Position numbers and translations under genes: made by a program
Source: Streptomyces canus
GTDB taxonomy: Bacteria; Actinomycetota; Actinomycetes; Streptomycetales; Streptomycetaceae
Assembly: GCF_030815415.1 (NCBI RefSeq)
Contig: NZ_JAUSWW010000001.1
Span: 6,076,001 to 6,140,000, forward strand
Reading direction: 5' to 3'
Length of the DNA stretch: 64,000 nt
Shown here: one piece after another, positions 29,325-38,500 of the stretch
Numbering within the stretch: the first letter of the stretch is position 1
Layout of the letters: each line of letters begins with the position of its first letter
The notes under the pieces: model-generated
Told to the model about the DNA's origin: nothing
Seen by the model: only the letters and a program-made list of their open reading frames with translations
Database searches by the model: none

Positions 29325-31583
29325 TCAGACGGTTTCGGCGACGAGTGACGGAGCCGCGGCCCGCTCCACGGTCGCCTGCGGCGGCAGTTCCGGCGCCGCC
29401 GCCGCGGACGGTACCGGGAAGCGCTCGGCGAGCGGCAGGAAGGGTGCCGGTTCGGTCTGGCCCAGCACCACATGGCGTACGACCCGCTCGGCGGCGCGTC
29501 CGTCGTCGTAGGGGCAGAAGCGCTCACGGAACGCCGAGCGCAGCTGCGTGGAGCGCGAGCCCCGCCAGTGGCCGGTGGAGAAGATGTCGGTCAGCTCGTC
29601 CTCGCTGCGCGCGACCGCGCCCGGCGGGAAGGCGCGCAGGTCGAAGTAGGTGCCGCGGGCCGCCTCGTACGCCTCCCGGTCGTCGGAGTGGATCACGATC
29701 GGGCGGTCCAGGTTGGCGTAGTCGAACATCAGGGACGAGTAGTCCGTCACCAGGGCGTCCGAGACCAGACACAGGGACTCGACGCTCGGGTGGTCGGTGA
29801 CGTCGATGATCCTGCCGGTGCTCGTCGCGAGGGGGCCGCCGTGCCGGTGGTGGGCGCGGGCCAGGACGACGAAACGGGGGCCCAGGCGGCGCAGGACGCG
29901 GTCCAGGTCGAGGGCGGGGCGCTGGGTGCGGCGGTAGTCGCGGTGGGTGGGGGCGTACAGGATCGCGACCGTGCCCTCCGGGATGCCGAGCGACTCGCGC
30001 AGCCGGCGTACGTCCTGCGAAGTCGCCTGCTGGAAGACGTCGTTGCGGGGACAGCCGTACTCGAGCGTCGTGTACGTGCCCGGGTAGACGCGCTCCCAGG
30101 TCAGGGTGGTGTGGCGGTTGGCGGACAGCAGGTAGTCCCACTTGTCGACGTCGTCGAGGAGGGCCGTGAAGTCCATGCCGCAAGCGGCCGCCGGGCGTTC
30201 CTGGAGGTCCAGGCCCATGTGCTTGAGGGGCGTGCCGTGCTGGGTCTGGACGAGGACCTGGCCGGGTCGTTTGACCAGGCGGTGGTCGAAGTCGGTGTTG
30301 CTGACCAGGTACTTGGAGCGGGCGAGTGCCGTCCAGTACGCGGCCGAGCCGGGGCGCAGCCGGCGGGTGGCGGTGGGGATCGTGTGGTGGTGCTCGGCGC
30401 CGGCGATCCACGCCGTGCGGATGTGCGGCGCGTGGGTGCGGAACGCCTGCTCCAGGGCGCCCGGGTTGCAGCTGTGGCCGCGGTTGCCGTAGGCGGCGAA
30501 GACGGCGTGGCCCGCGCGCAGGGGGAGGCGGCGCTGGACGCGGTAGTGGAGGCGGAGGGCCGCGGTGCGCAGGGCTTTGGCGAGGCGGGTGCCACGGTGG
30601 GCGGTTCGGTGGCTGAGCCTCTTGGCCAACTCCAGTGCGCGGTAGGTGCGGTGCAGGCCCAGGCGGACCAGAGCGTGGCGCAGGCGGGCGCGCACCGGGA
30701 CGGGGTGACCCGGGGTGCAGTAACGGCGGTAGTGGGCGCGGGCCTTGAGCAGGAACTCGGCCCGGACGCGGCGCGGCAGCCGGTGCCGCTCGGTGAAGAG
30801 CGCCGACAGGTGGTCGACCATGCGGCGGGACAACTCCGGGCGCCACCGGGCGAGTTCGGGGTGCTGGTCGACGTACGTGAAGACCCTGTCGTACTGGTCG
30901 AAGACTTCGAAGTGGCCACGGCTCGTGCCGGGGACGGTGACCTGGCGGCGTCGGCGGTGGTGGACGCACACCCGGTCCAGGGTCGCGAGGGTCTCCGCCG
31001 CCATCAGGGCCGGATACGTCCAGGCGATGTCCTGGTGCCGGCCCGGCGGGAAGGAGTAGCCCGCGCGCTCCACGAACTCCCGGCGGTACACCTTGTTCCA
31101 GGCCACCACCCGCAGGCGCAGCAGCCCCGGGCGGTCCTCCAGGCGGAAGGGCGCCTGGCCGTCCTCGGTGAGCTGCGTGGCGAAGCCGTCGCGGACCGCC
31201 GCGCCCGTCCAGTCGGTCAGCGCGTGATCGTGCACCAGGACGTCCGGGTCGCCCGTCTCCTCCAGCCGGTCGGCGATCGCCCGCAGCGCGTCCGGGGTGA
31301 GGGTGTCGCCGCCGTCCAGGAACACCAGGTAGTCACCGGTCGCCGCCGCCGCACCGGCGTTGCGCGCGCCGCCCGGTCCCCGGTTCCCGGCCAGGTGCAC
31401 CGGCCGCACACGCGGGTCCCGGGCCGCGAACTCGTCGACGATCGCCCCACAGGCGTCCGGCGAGCGGTCGTCGACGGCGATCAGCTCCAGATCAGGACAC
31501 GACTGGGAGAGCACCGAGTCCAGGCACTCGTGCAGATACGCCTGAACCTTGTATGCGGGGACGATGACACTGAACCTGGGCAA
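29325..31583 (-). CDS. Bifunctional GT2 - CDP-glycerol glycerophosphotransferase
   Basis: Fusion of an N-terminal GT2 glycosyltransferase (VIVPAYKVQAYLHECLDSVL, GARNAGAAAATGDYLVFLDG) with a C-terminal TagB/TagF-type polyglycerol-phosphate transferase (VQTQHGTPLKHMG, YGCPRNDVF, ILYAPTHRDYR, DALVTDYSSLMFDYA). It would glycosylate and extend a teichoic-acid-like polymer at the cytoplasmic membrane. Similarity starts at a TTG codon (31583), giving 752 residues. No in-frame ATG/GTG lies nearby; the large upstream open frame covers the neighbouring operon's terminator and cannot be real. Fits with the TagGH-like exporter about 7 kb away. Confidence 0.85.
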   Translation of the reverse strand: MPRFSVIVPAYKVQAYLHECLDSVLSQSCPDLELIAVDDRSPDACGAIVDEFAARDPRVRPVHLAGNRGPGGARNAGAAAATGDYLVFLDGGDTLTPDALRAIADRLEETGDPDVLVHDHALTDWTGAAVRDGFATQLTEDGQAPFRLEDRPGLLRLRVVAWNKVYRREFVERAGYSFPPGRHQDIAWTYPALMAAETLATLDRVCVHHRRRRQVTVPGTSRGHFEVFDQYDRVFTYVDQHPELARWRPELSRRMVDHLSALFTERHRLPRRVRAEFLLKARAHYRRYCTPGHPVPVRARLRHALVRLGLHRTYRALELAKRLSHRTAHRGTRLAKALRTAALRLHYRVQRRLPLRAGHAVFAAYGNRGHSCNPGALEQAFRTHAPHIRTAWIAGAEHHHTIPTATRRLRPGSAAYWTALARSKYLVSNTDFDHRLVKRPGQVLVQTQHGTPLKHMGLDLQERPAAACGMDFTALLDDVDKWDYLLSANRHTTLTWERVYPGTYTTLEYGCPRNDVFQQATSQDVRRLRESLGIPEGTVAILYAPTHRDYRRTQRPALDLDRVLRRLGPRFVVLARAHHRHGGPLATSTGRIIDVTDHPSVESLCLVSDALVTDYSSLMFDYANLDRPIVIHSDDREAYEAARGTYFDLRAFPPGAVARSEDELTDIFSTGHWRGSRSTQLRSAFRERFCPYDDGRAAERVVRHVVLGQTEPAPFLPLAERFPVPSAAAAPELPPQATVERAAAPSLVAETV

Positions 31584-31700
31584 GGCACATCCAAGAGTCG
31601 GCGCGGACGGTGGGCCGTGTCGGCCTTGCCCGGGAACTGCCGGTGAGGTGACTTGGTTACGTGGTGTGCGGCATACGGGGGATTTCCGGGGAAAGCGAAG

Positions 31701-31724
31701 GGGCGGACCGGCTGCGGTCCGCCC
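31701..31724 (-). terminator. Terminator of the carbohydrate ABC operon
   Basis: 9-bp stem GGGCGGACC (31701-31709) / GGTCCGCCC (31716-31724), 23 bases past the stop of the last permease gene on the minus strand. Confidence 0.8.
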
Positions 31725-31747
31725 CCCCAATTGGGCCGCCGTACGGG

Positions 31748-32629
31748 CTACTTGACCGCGCCCGCCATCACCCCGGTCACGAACTGCCGCTGGAACGCGA
31801 AGAACACGAGCAGCGGGATCACCATCGAGATGAACGCGCCGGTCGCCAGGATCTCGATGTTGCTGCCGAACTGCCGTACCTGCTGCTGCAGGGCGACCGT
31901 CAGCGGCTGCGAGTCGGAGTTGGTGAACACCAGCGCCACCAGCATGTCGTTCCACACCCACAGGAACTGGAAGATGCCCAGCGAGGCGAGCGCGGGTGCC
32001 GCCAGCGGCATGACCACCGTCGTGAACAGCCGGGCCTCGCCCGCCCCGTCCAGGCGCGCCGCCTCCAGGAGTTCCCGGGGGATCTCCGCGAAGAAGTTGC
32101 GCAGCAGGAAGATCGCGAACGGCAGTCCGAAGGCGACGTGGAAGAGGATGGCCGCGATGATGTCGCCGAAGATCCCGATGTCGCGGAAGAGGAACGTCAG
32201 CGGGATCAGCGCGATCTGCACCGGCACCACGAGCAGCCCCACCACGACCATGAACCACGTGTCACGGCCCTTGAAGTCCATCCACGCGAAGGCGTATCCC
32301 GCCATCGCCCCGATGATCACGACGAGCAGAGTCGAGGGGACGGTGATCCAGATGGTGTTGAACAGGGAGCTGGTGATCGTGTCGTTCTTCAGGATCGTCT
32401 CGTAGCTGTTCGCGGTCAGCTGGCCCGGCGCCGTGAACACCTTCCACCAGCCCGAGGTGGCGATGTCGGTCGGGTCGCGGAACGAGGAGACCAGCAGCCC
32501 GAAGGTCGGCACCAGCCACACCAGCGCGATGACGATCAGGAAGACCCGCATCACCCCGCCGGCCGCCCAGCTCGCCACCCGGGCGGCGAGCGAGCGCTTG
32601 GCGCGCACGGTCGTGTCGAGAACGGTCAC
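31748..32629 (-). CDS. Carbohydrate ABC importer permease, MalG type
   Basis: Inner-membrane permease of a CUT1-type sugar importer, 293 residues, six predicted helices. The EAA loop that docks the ATPase reads EAARLDGAGEARLFTTVVMP. Its start overlaps the upstream permease stop by 4 bases (ATGA), giving translational coupling. No ATPase gene is present in the operon, as usual in Streptomyces, where a shared MsiK-type ATPase serves several importers. Substrate not identifiable. Confidence 0.92.
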   Translation of the reverse strand: MTVLDTTVRAKRSLAARVASWAAGGVMRVFLIVIALVWLVPTFGLLVSSFRDPTDIATSGWWKVFTAPGQLTANSYETILKNDTITSSLFNTIWITVPSTLLVVIIGAMAGYAFAWMDFKGRDTWFMVVVGLLVVPVQIALIPLTFLFRDIGIFGDIIAAILFHVAFGLPFAIFLLRNFFAEIPRELLEAARLDGAGEARLFTTVVMPLAAPALASLGIFQFLWVWNDMLVALVFTNSDSQPLTVALQQQVRQFGSNIEILATGAFISMVIPLLVFFAFQRQFVTGVMAGAVK

Positions 32630-33978
32630 CGCTCACGCTCCTTCCGCAGCCGTCGGAGGTTGACCCACATCACCGGCAGCACGAGCAGCAGCAGGATGAC
32701 GCCGATCGCACTGCCGATGCCGTAACTGGCGCCGCCGCCGAACGACGACTGGAACAGTTGCAGCGCCAGCACGTTGGCGTCGTCCTGACTGGGCTGCGGG
32801 GCGATGATGTAGACCAGGTCGAAGATCTTCATCACGTTGATCATCAGCGTGACGAGGACGACGACCAGGACCGGCGCCAGCATGGGCACCGTGACCTTTC
32901 TGAACACCTGCCACTCGTTGGCGCCGTCGACCCGGGCCGCCTCCAGGAGGTTGCGGTCCACCCCCGCGAGCCCGGCCGCGATCAGGATCATCGCGAAGCC
33001 CGCCCACATCCACACGTACGCCCCGATGATCGCCGGGGTGATCAGTGCCGGGCCGAGCCAGTCGATGCCGTTGTAGGGCGCCGAGAAGTTCGAGCCGGGC
33101 AGCCGCAGTTGGGCCCCGTCGGCCTCGCCGGGCAGATTGAAGGTGCCGTCGGCGCCGCTCTTCGTCGAGGCGACCACCTTGCCGTCCTTCACCGCCTCGA
33201 CCTTCACGCCCTTCAGCGCCTTCTCACCGGCGTCGATCTGCCCCTTCGTGCCGCCGCCGCCCAGTTTGAAGTCCAGCCAGACGGTGCCCGTGACACCGTC
33301 ACCGGTGGCCGCCTTGGCGCCCTCGGGGCTGCCGGGGAGCTTGTTGGGCGCGATACCGACGAGCGGGAGCAGCACCGGCGTGCCCGCCCGCACCGTGCCG
33401 GTCGAGGTGAACGAGCCGCCGCCCGAGGCCTTCAGATCGCTCACCGCCGCGTTCGGCCGGGCCTTCGGATAGACCGAGGAGTCCACGAACGTGTCGTGCA
33501 CGGTCGTCACCACCGCGTTGGCGACGCCCTGGTCCGGGTCCGCCGAGTACACCAGCCGGAAGATGATGCCCGCGGCCAGCATCGAGATCGCCATCGGCAT
33601 GAAGACGATCAGCTTGAACGCCGTGCCCCAGCGCACCCGTTCGGTGAGCACCGCGAAGATCAGACCGAGCGCCGTGACCACGGCCGGGGCGACCGCGACC
33701 CAGATCGCGGTGTTCTTGACCGCGGTCAGCGTCGCGTCGTTGCTGAAGATGTCGCCGTAGTTGTCCAGGCCGACGAAGCCGGAGCCGTCGGCGTCGTAGA
33801 GACTGCGCCAGACCGACCACCCGATCGGGTAGACCACGAGCGCGCCGAGAAGGATCAGCGCGGGCAGCAGGAACAGCACCGCCACCCACAGCCGCGTCTT
33901 CGTCACGCTCTTGCGCGGAGACACGGAGGGCGTCGGCAGTGCGCCGGCGCCCTCCGTCGAGTTCGCCACGGAGGTCAT
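32626..33978 (-). CDS. Carbohydrate ABC importer permease, MalF type, with inserted beta-sandwich-like domain
   Basis: 450 residues from ATG 33978, against roughly 300 for normal MalF-type CUT1 permeases. Membrane helices and the EAA loop (EAARVDGANEWQVFRKVTVP, residues 346-365) are normal. Between the helix ending near residue 143 and the one starting near 309 there is an extra ~145 residues. Residues about 226-296 alternate hydrophobic and polar in the style of a Cna-B/carboxypeptidase-regulatory beta-sandwich (GVTGTVWLDF, LKGVKVEAV, STKSGADGTFNLPG). It would face outside and could contact the binding protein or the wall. The frame is intact, so it is a built-in feature rather than an assembly error. 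Confidence 0.88.
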   Translation of the reverse strand: MTSVANSTEGAGALPTPSVSPRKSVTKTRLWVAVLFLLPALILLGALVVYPIGWSVWRSLYDADGSGFVGLDNYGDIFSNDATLTAVKNTAIWVAVAPAVVTALGLIFAVLTERVRWGTAFKLIVFMPMAISMLAAGIIFRLVYSADPDQGVANAVVTTVHDTFVDSSVYPKARPNAAVSDLKASGGGSFTSTGTVRAGTPVLLPLVGIAPNKLPGSPEGAKAATGDGVTGTVWLDFKLGGGGTKGQIDAGEKALKGVKVEAVKDGKVVASTKSGADGTFNLPGEADGAQLRLPGSNFSAPYNGIDWLGPALITPAIIGAYVWMWAGFAMILIAAGLAGVDRNLLEAARVDGANEWQVFRKVTVPMLAPVLVVVLVTLMINVMKIFDLVYIIAPQPSQDDANVLALQLFQSSFGGGASYGIGSAIGVILLLLVLPVMWVNLRRLRKERER

Positions 33979-33982
33979 GGCG

Positions 33983-35356
33983 TCAGCCGGCCCCGTACGC
34001 CTTGGCGGCGTCGGCCTCCAGCTTCCGCTGGGCGCCCGCGACATCGCTCGGGTTGTTGAGGAAGTCCTGCAGGTCCTTCCACTCGCCGGTGCCCTGGGTG
34101 CCGCCGAAGGCCGCCGGTGCCTGGTCGGACATGTCGAACCGGAAGTCGTCACCCGCGTCGATGAGCGCCTTGGCGATCTGCCGGGTCACGTCGTCCTTGT
34201 ACGTGCTCTGGTCCATCTCCTTGTTCGGGGAGAGGACACCGCCCTGCGCCGCCCAGACCTCGGCCGCGTCCGTCGAGGCGAGGAAGGTCAGCAGCGCCTG
34301 GGCGCCCTTGCTGTCCTTCAGCGCCACGGCCACGTCGCCGCCGCTGACCACCGGGGAGTCGGAGCCCACCGCCGGGAACGGGAACACCTTGGCGTCCGTG
34401 CCCACCTTCGCCTTGGTGTCGGCGTTGATGTTCGCGGTGACGAAGTCGCCCTCGAAGACCATCGCGGCCGGGGTGTCACCGGTGAAGGCCTGGGTGACCG
34501 ACTTCGGGAACTCCGTGTCCAGCGCGCCCTTGCGGCCGCCCGCGAGCAGCTCGTCCTTGCCCCACAGCTCGGCGAGCGTGGTGAGGGCGTCCTTGACGGA
34601 AGGGTCCGTCCACTTGATCTCGTGCTTGGCGAGCTGGTCGTACTTCTCCGGACCCGCCTGGGACAGATAGACGTTCTCGAACCAGTCGGTGAGCGTCCAG
34701 CCGTCCGCGCCGCCGACGGAGACGGCGGGTGAGCCGGCGTCGGACAGTGTCTGCGCGGTGGAGATGAACTCCTTCCACGTCTTGGGCGTCTCGCTGATCC
34801 CGGCCGCCTCGAAGGCCGCGGTGTTGTACCAGATCAGGGACTTGTTGGCGGCCTTGGCGTAGACGCCGTACTGCTGACCGTCGACGGCCCCGAGGTCACG
34901 CCATCCCTGGGAGAAGTTCTTGTCCAACTGCGCCTTGGCTTCCGCGCCGAGGGGCTTGAGCCACTTCTTCCCCGCGAACTGGTGCAACACGCCGACCTGC
35001 GGCAGGAACGCCACGTCCGGGGGCTGACCGCCCTCGATCTTGGCGGCGAGGAAGGTGGAGGTGTTGTTGCCGGTCGGTACGAACTTGACCTTGGCGCCGG
35101 TGCGTTTGGTGAACTCGTTCAGGACCTTGGTGAAGTTCTCCTGTTCGGCTCCGGTCCAGACGGCGGCGACCTCCAGCGTCTGGCCGTCGAGCTTGGGGAG
35201 CGTGACGGAGGTGCCGCCGGTCTCCGTGCCCTTGGTCGGGTTGTCGCTGCCGTTGTCGTCGTCGCCGCCGCAGGCGGTGAGCGTCAGGGCTCCCGCCAGG
35301 AGGGCGGCGGCTGTCGCGGTGACCCTTCGTGTCCGGTATGTGCTCGTGCTGCGCAT
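33983..35356 (-). CDS. Carbohydrate-binding lipoprotein of ABC importer
   Basis: Extracytoplasmic solute-binding protein, family 1 type, 457 residues from ATG 35356 (a GTG lies one codon earlier). The signal peptide ends in the lipobox LTAC with Cys29 lipidated, followed by an acidic Gly/Asn-rich linker. First gene of a three-gene operon with the two permeases, separated by only four bases from the next. No regulator gene is adjacent. Which sugar it binds is not visible from sequence. Confidence 0.9.
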   Translation of the reverse strand: MRSTSTYRTRRVTATAAALLAGALTLTACGGDDDNGSDNPTKGTETGGTSVTLPKLDGQTLEVAAVWTGAEQENFTKVLNEFTKRTGAKVKFVPTGNNTSTFLAAKIEGGQPPDVAFLPQVGVLHQFAGKKWLKPLGAEAKAQLDKNFSQGWRDLGAVDGQQYGVYAKAANKSLIWYNTAAFEAAGISETPKTWKEFISTAQTLSDAGSPAVSVGGADGWTLTDWFENVYLSQAGPEKYDQLAKHEIKWTDPSVKDALTTLAELWGKDELLAGGRKGALDTEFPKSVTQAFTGDTPAAMVFEGDFVTANINADTKAKVGTDAKVFPFPAVGSDSPVVSGGDVAVALKDSKGAQALLTFLASTDAAEVWAAQGGVLSPNKEMDQSTYKDDVTRQIAKALIDAGDDFRFDMSDQAPAAFGGTQGTGEWKDLQDFLNNPSDVAGAQRKLEADAAKAYGAG

Positions 35357-35512
35357 CACTGCCCCGTTCTTCGTTCGTCGTCGAACGCCGAGCGCTGTCC
35401 CGTGGCTCTGGTCTACGCCGGGGGCCTGGGGTCGGCAAGACCGCGTGCGGTGTCAAGCGGGGGATCGTTGTCGCGTCGTAACGGGACACACGCGTTGGAC
35501 AGCGCTCGTCGA

Positions 35513-35551
35513 CCGGTTCCGGACCGGAACCGGACCGGAACCGGACCGGAA
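35513..35551. repeat. Tandem GGACCGGAACC units with a perfect dyad
   Basis: Nearly three copies of an 11-base unit (35521-35531, 35532-35542, 35543-35551). The left edge forms a 10-bp inverted repeat, CCGGTTCCGG / CCGGAACCGG around base 35523. It ends exactly where the FtsK-like gene stops, so it may act as its terminator or be a simple repeat. Confidence 0.6.
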
Positions 35552-38500
35552 CTAGAGAAGCGACGGGACCTCCGTGGCCGCCACCTCACGTGCCGCCCGC
35601 TCCAGCGCGCTCGCCAGCAGCGCCAGGTCTGTCGGCCCGTTGCCCAGTTCCCGTACCGGGCGGCGGGTCGGCGGGTCGCCCATGCGGTGCCAGTCCAGGG
35701 GGACCACGGTCGGGCGCAGCGTCGCCGTGCGGGGGATACGTCCGGTGACCCGCCCGCTCTGGAGGGGCGTGACCCTTCCGTCCGCGGAGGTCAGACGGCC
35801 GCGCCCGGGCGCGGGTTCGTCCGGGCCGGATGCCGGGGCGTCCAGGGTGACCCGCAGGGCCGCCCTCCTGGCCGCGTCCGACTCCGCCGTACGACCACCG
35901 GAGACCGCCGCGGCCACCAGGTGGACGCCGAGCCGCTCGCCCTCCCTCGCCACGGCCTCCAGCGCGCGCATCACCGAGCCCGCCGAGGGCCGGCCCGGCG
36001 AGCCGAGCGCGGGGGAGACCAGGGCGTCCAGATCGTCGACGACCACCACGAGGCGGGGCAACGGCGGTGCCGACTCGGTCTGTCGACGGGCCGCGGCGGG
36101 CCGCAGACGAATGGTCGAACTGGGCGGGGCGTCGAGGTCACCGGCTCCTCCGGCGGACCCGCGCTGGGCGACTATACGGCCCGTCAGTTCCCGTCCGGTG
36201 TGCCACTCGGCGAAGTCGGAGCGGCCCAGCAGCTCGGCCCGCCGCTTCAGCTCGGCGCTCAGGGACTGGGCGAACTCCCGCATCCGCACGGGGTCGTTGG
36301 CGGTGAGGTGAGTGGTGACATGCGGTACGTCCGTACAGACCCGCAGGCCCTCGCCGTGCCCGGCCCCCGCGCCCACGCTGTCCCGGCCGTCCATCAGGAC
36401 GATGCTCAGCCGGTCCGGCCGCTCGGCGGCGGCCAGCGAGGCGACGACCGCCCGCAGCAGTTCCGTACGGCCGCTGCCCGGCGGGCCCTCGATCAGCAGA
36501 TGCGGGCCGTCGGCCACGAGGTCCGCGCAGACCGGCCCGCGCGGCCCGGCGCCGAGTATGGCCAAGGCCCGTCCGCCGAGCGCCTCCGTGTCGTCCGCCG
36601 CGTCCGCCCAACGCGTCATCAGTGACGCCGGGGTGGCCCGCGCCAGCCCCAACTCGTCCAGCAGCCGCGCCATCTGCGGCAACGGCGCCGACACCCGCGG
36701 CTGCCGCTCACCGCCCGCGCCGTCCGTGCGCAACGGTGCCAGCGCCCGCGCGAACCGCTCCGCCCAGGCGGGGGAGACGGCGTCCACGGCGGCGACGGTG
36801 CCGTGGCCCACGGGACCGGTGGTGTGGGCCTGGGGGGCGGGATGACCGGCGGGGGCCTCGCCGACGGGACCGCGGTCCGCGGGGCCGGAAGGGCGGCCGG
36901 GGGCGCGCGGGTCGTCGGAGCTGAGGACGACGGTGCCGTCGGAGCCGAGAGCTCCGCCCCGCGCCACCCGCATCAGCCGCAACGCCGTCGCCACGTCCCC
37001 GCTGAGCAGCGCGACCGCGCCGCAATCCCGGAACGCCGGGGACGCCGCGCACGCCCTCTCGTACGTCTCCGTCACCGGCGACGCGGGCGAGGCCGGCGCC
37101 GTCTCGGCGAGACACACCACATGGATCCCGGCCCGCGGGCCCTCCAGCGCCAGCCGCGCCACGGCCTCGCGCACATCGGCGCCGCCGGGGTCGCTGTCCA
37201 CGAGGAGGACGGTGTACGGCCCCTCGAAGCCGGGTGCCCTGTCGGCGCTGTCGTCGTCGCGCGCCCAGGAGGGCCGCCGGGTCGCGTCGCGCCCCCGGTC
37301 CTGCTCCGGGAGCCCCTTGCCGCCGGGCCCTTGAGCCGGAAGCCCCGGTCGGCCGGTCGCTCCCGCCGGCTGCGGTGTCTCGTCCAGGCGTCGCAGGAGC
37401 TCCTCAGTGCGGGCCGTCGCCTGTTCGCGGTCGTAGGCGAGGAGGAGGCGGCAGTCCTGGCCGTGGGCCGGGCGCAGATGCGGGAGCCAGCCCAGCCAGG
37501 ACCACTCGGCGGTGCGCTCGGCCAGGGAGCGGGAGCGGTCGGCGCTGATCAGGACTATCTCGAGGGTGTCGGGGGAGTGCAGCGCGGCGAGCTGGGCCAC
37601 CACCGCGCGGGCCAGCCCGGCCAGCCGTGCGCGCGGGCCTGCCAGCCCCAGCGCGCCCACCTCGCGCAGATCGGCGGTGACCGGCACCGCGGGCAGCAGC
37701 CCCGAACCGTCGGGCGCCGCCCGGTCCGCCGTGCCCAGCCGCACGGTGAGCGCCTCCGGGTGGTCCGGCCCGCGCTCCCAGAGGCGCGGTCCGGGGCCCA
37801 GCGCGGTCAGCAGCAGTGCCGCCGGGTCCGGCCAGGTCTCCGGCTGCTGCGGGGTGACGGCCGAGGGGACGGGCGGGGTGGCGGCCACTTCCTCGTCGTA
37901 CGCCTCGCTCCCGACCGCGATGCTCTGCTCACCGCGTCCGCCGGTCAGCTTCCGTGCCCACGCGCCGAGGCCTCCGCGCTTGCGCACGCCCTGCGGTACG
38001 TCGGTGCCCCGCAGGGGGGTGCCCTTGCGGCGGCTGCCTGCCGGGGTGTCCATGGCGCGGATGTGCTCGTCGCCGGAGCCGGAGGCCGCGGAGGCGTGTG
38101 CGGAGTCGGTCGGCCCGCCGTGGCCCGGGGCGGACCCGGAGCCCGACGTCCCGCCGGGTGCGCGGGTGTCCCCGCCGCCGCGCGGCGTCGCACCGCGTGG
38201 CAGTCCGCCGGAGGCCGGAATGCCGTCCGGGCCGGGGTGGCCGTTCGCGGTTGCCCCGTCGTCGGAGGCCGGGCCGGACGGGGCAGGGCCGCCCGCGGTC
38301 ACCGGACCGCCGAAACTTCCGTCGGAGGCGCGCGCGCCGAGCCGTCCGGCATGGGTCTCGCCACTGCCCCCGGCGCCCGCGCCCGGCGCCCCGGAGAGCC
38401 CCGCGACCCCGGACACCCGCCGACGGGACACGGGACCCTTCGCCTCGTACGCCCGCGCCCCTCTGCTCTCGATCCGTGGTGCCTGCCCCTGGCCCGGCAC

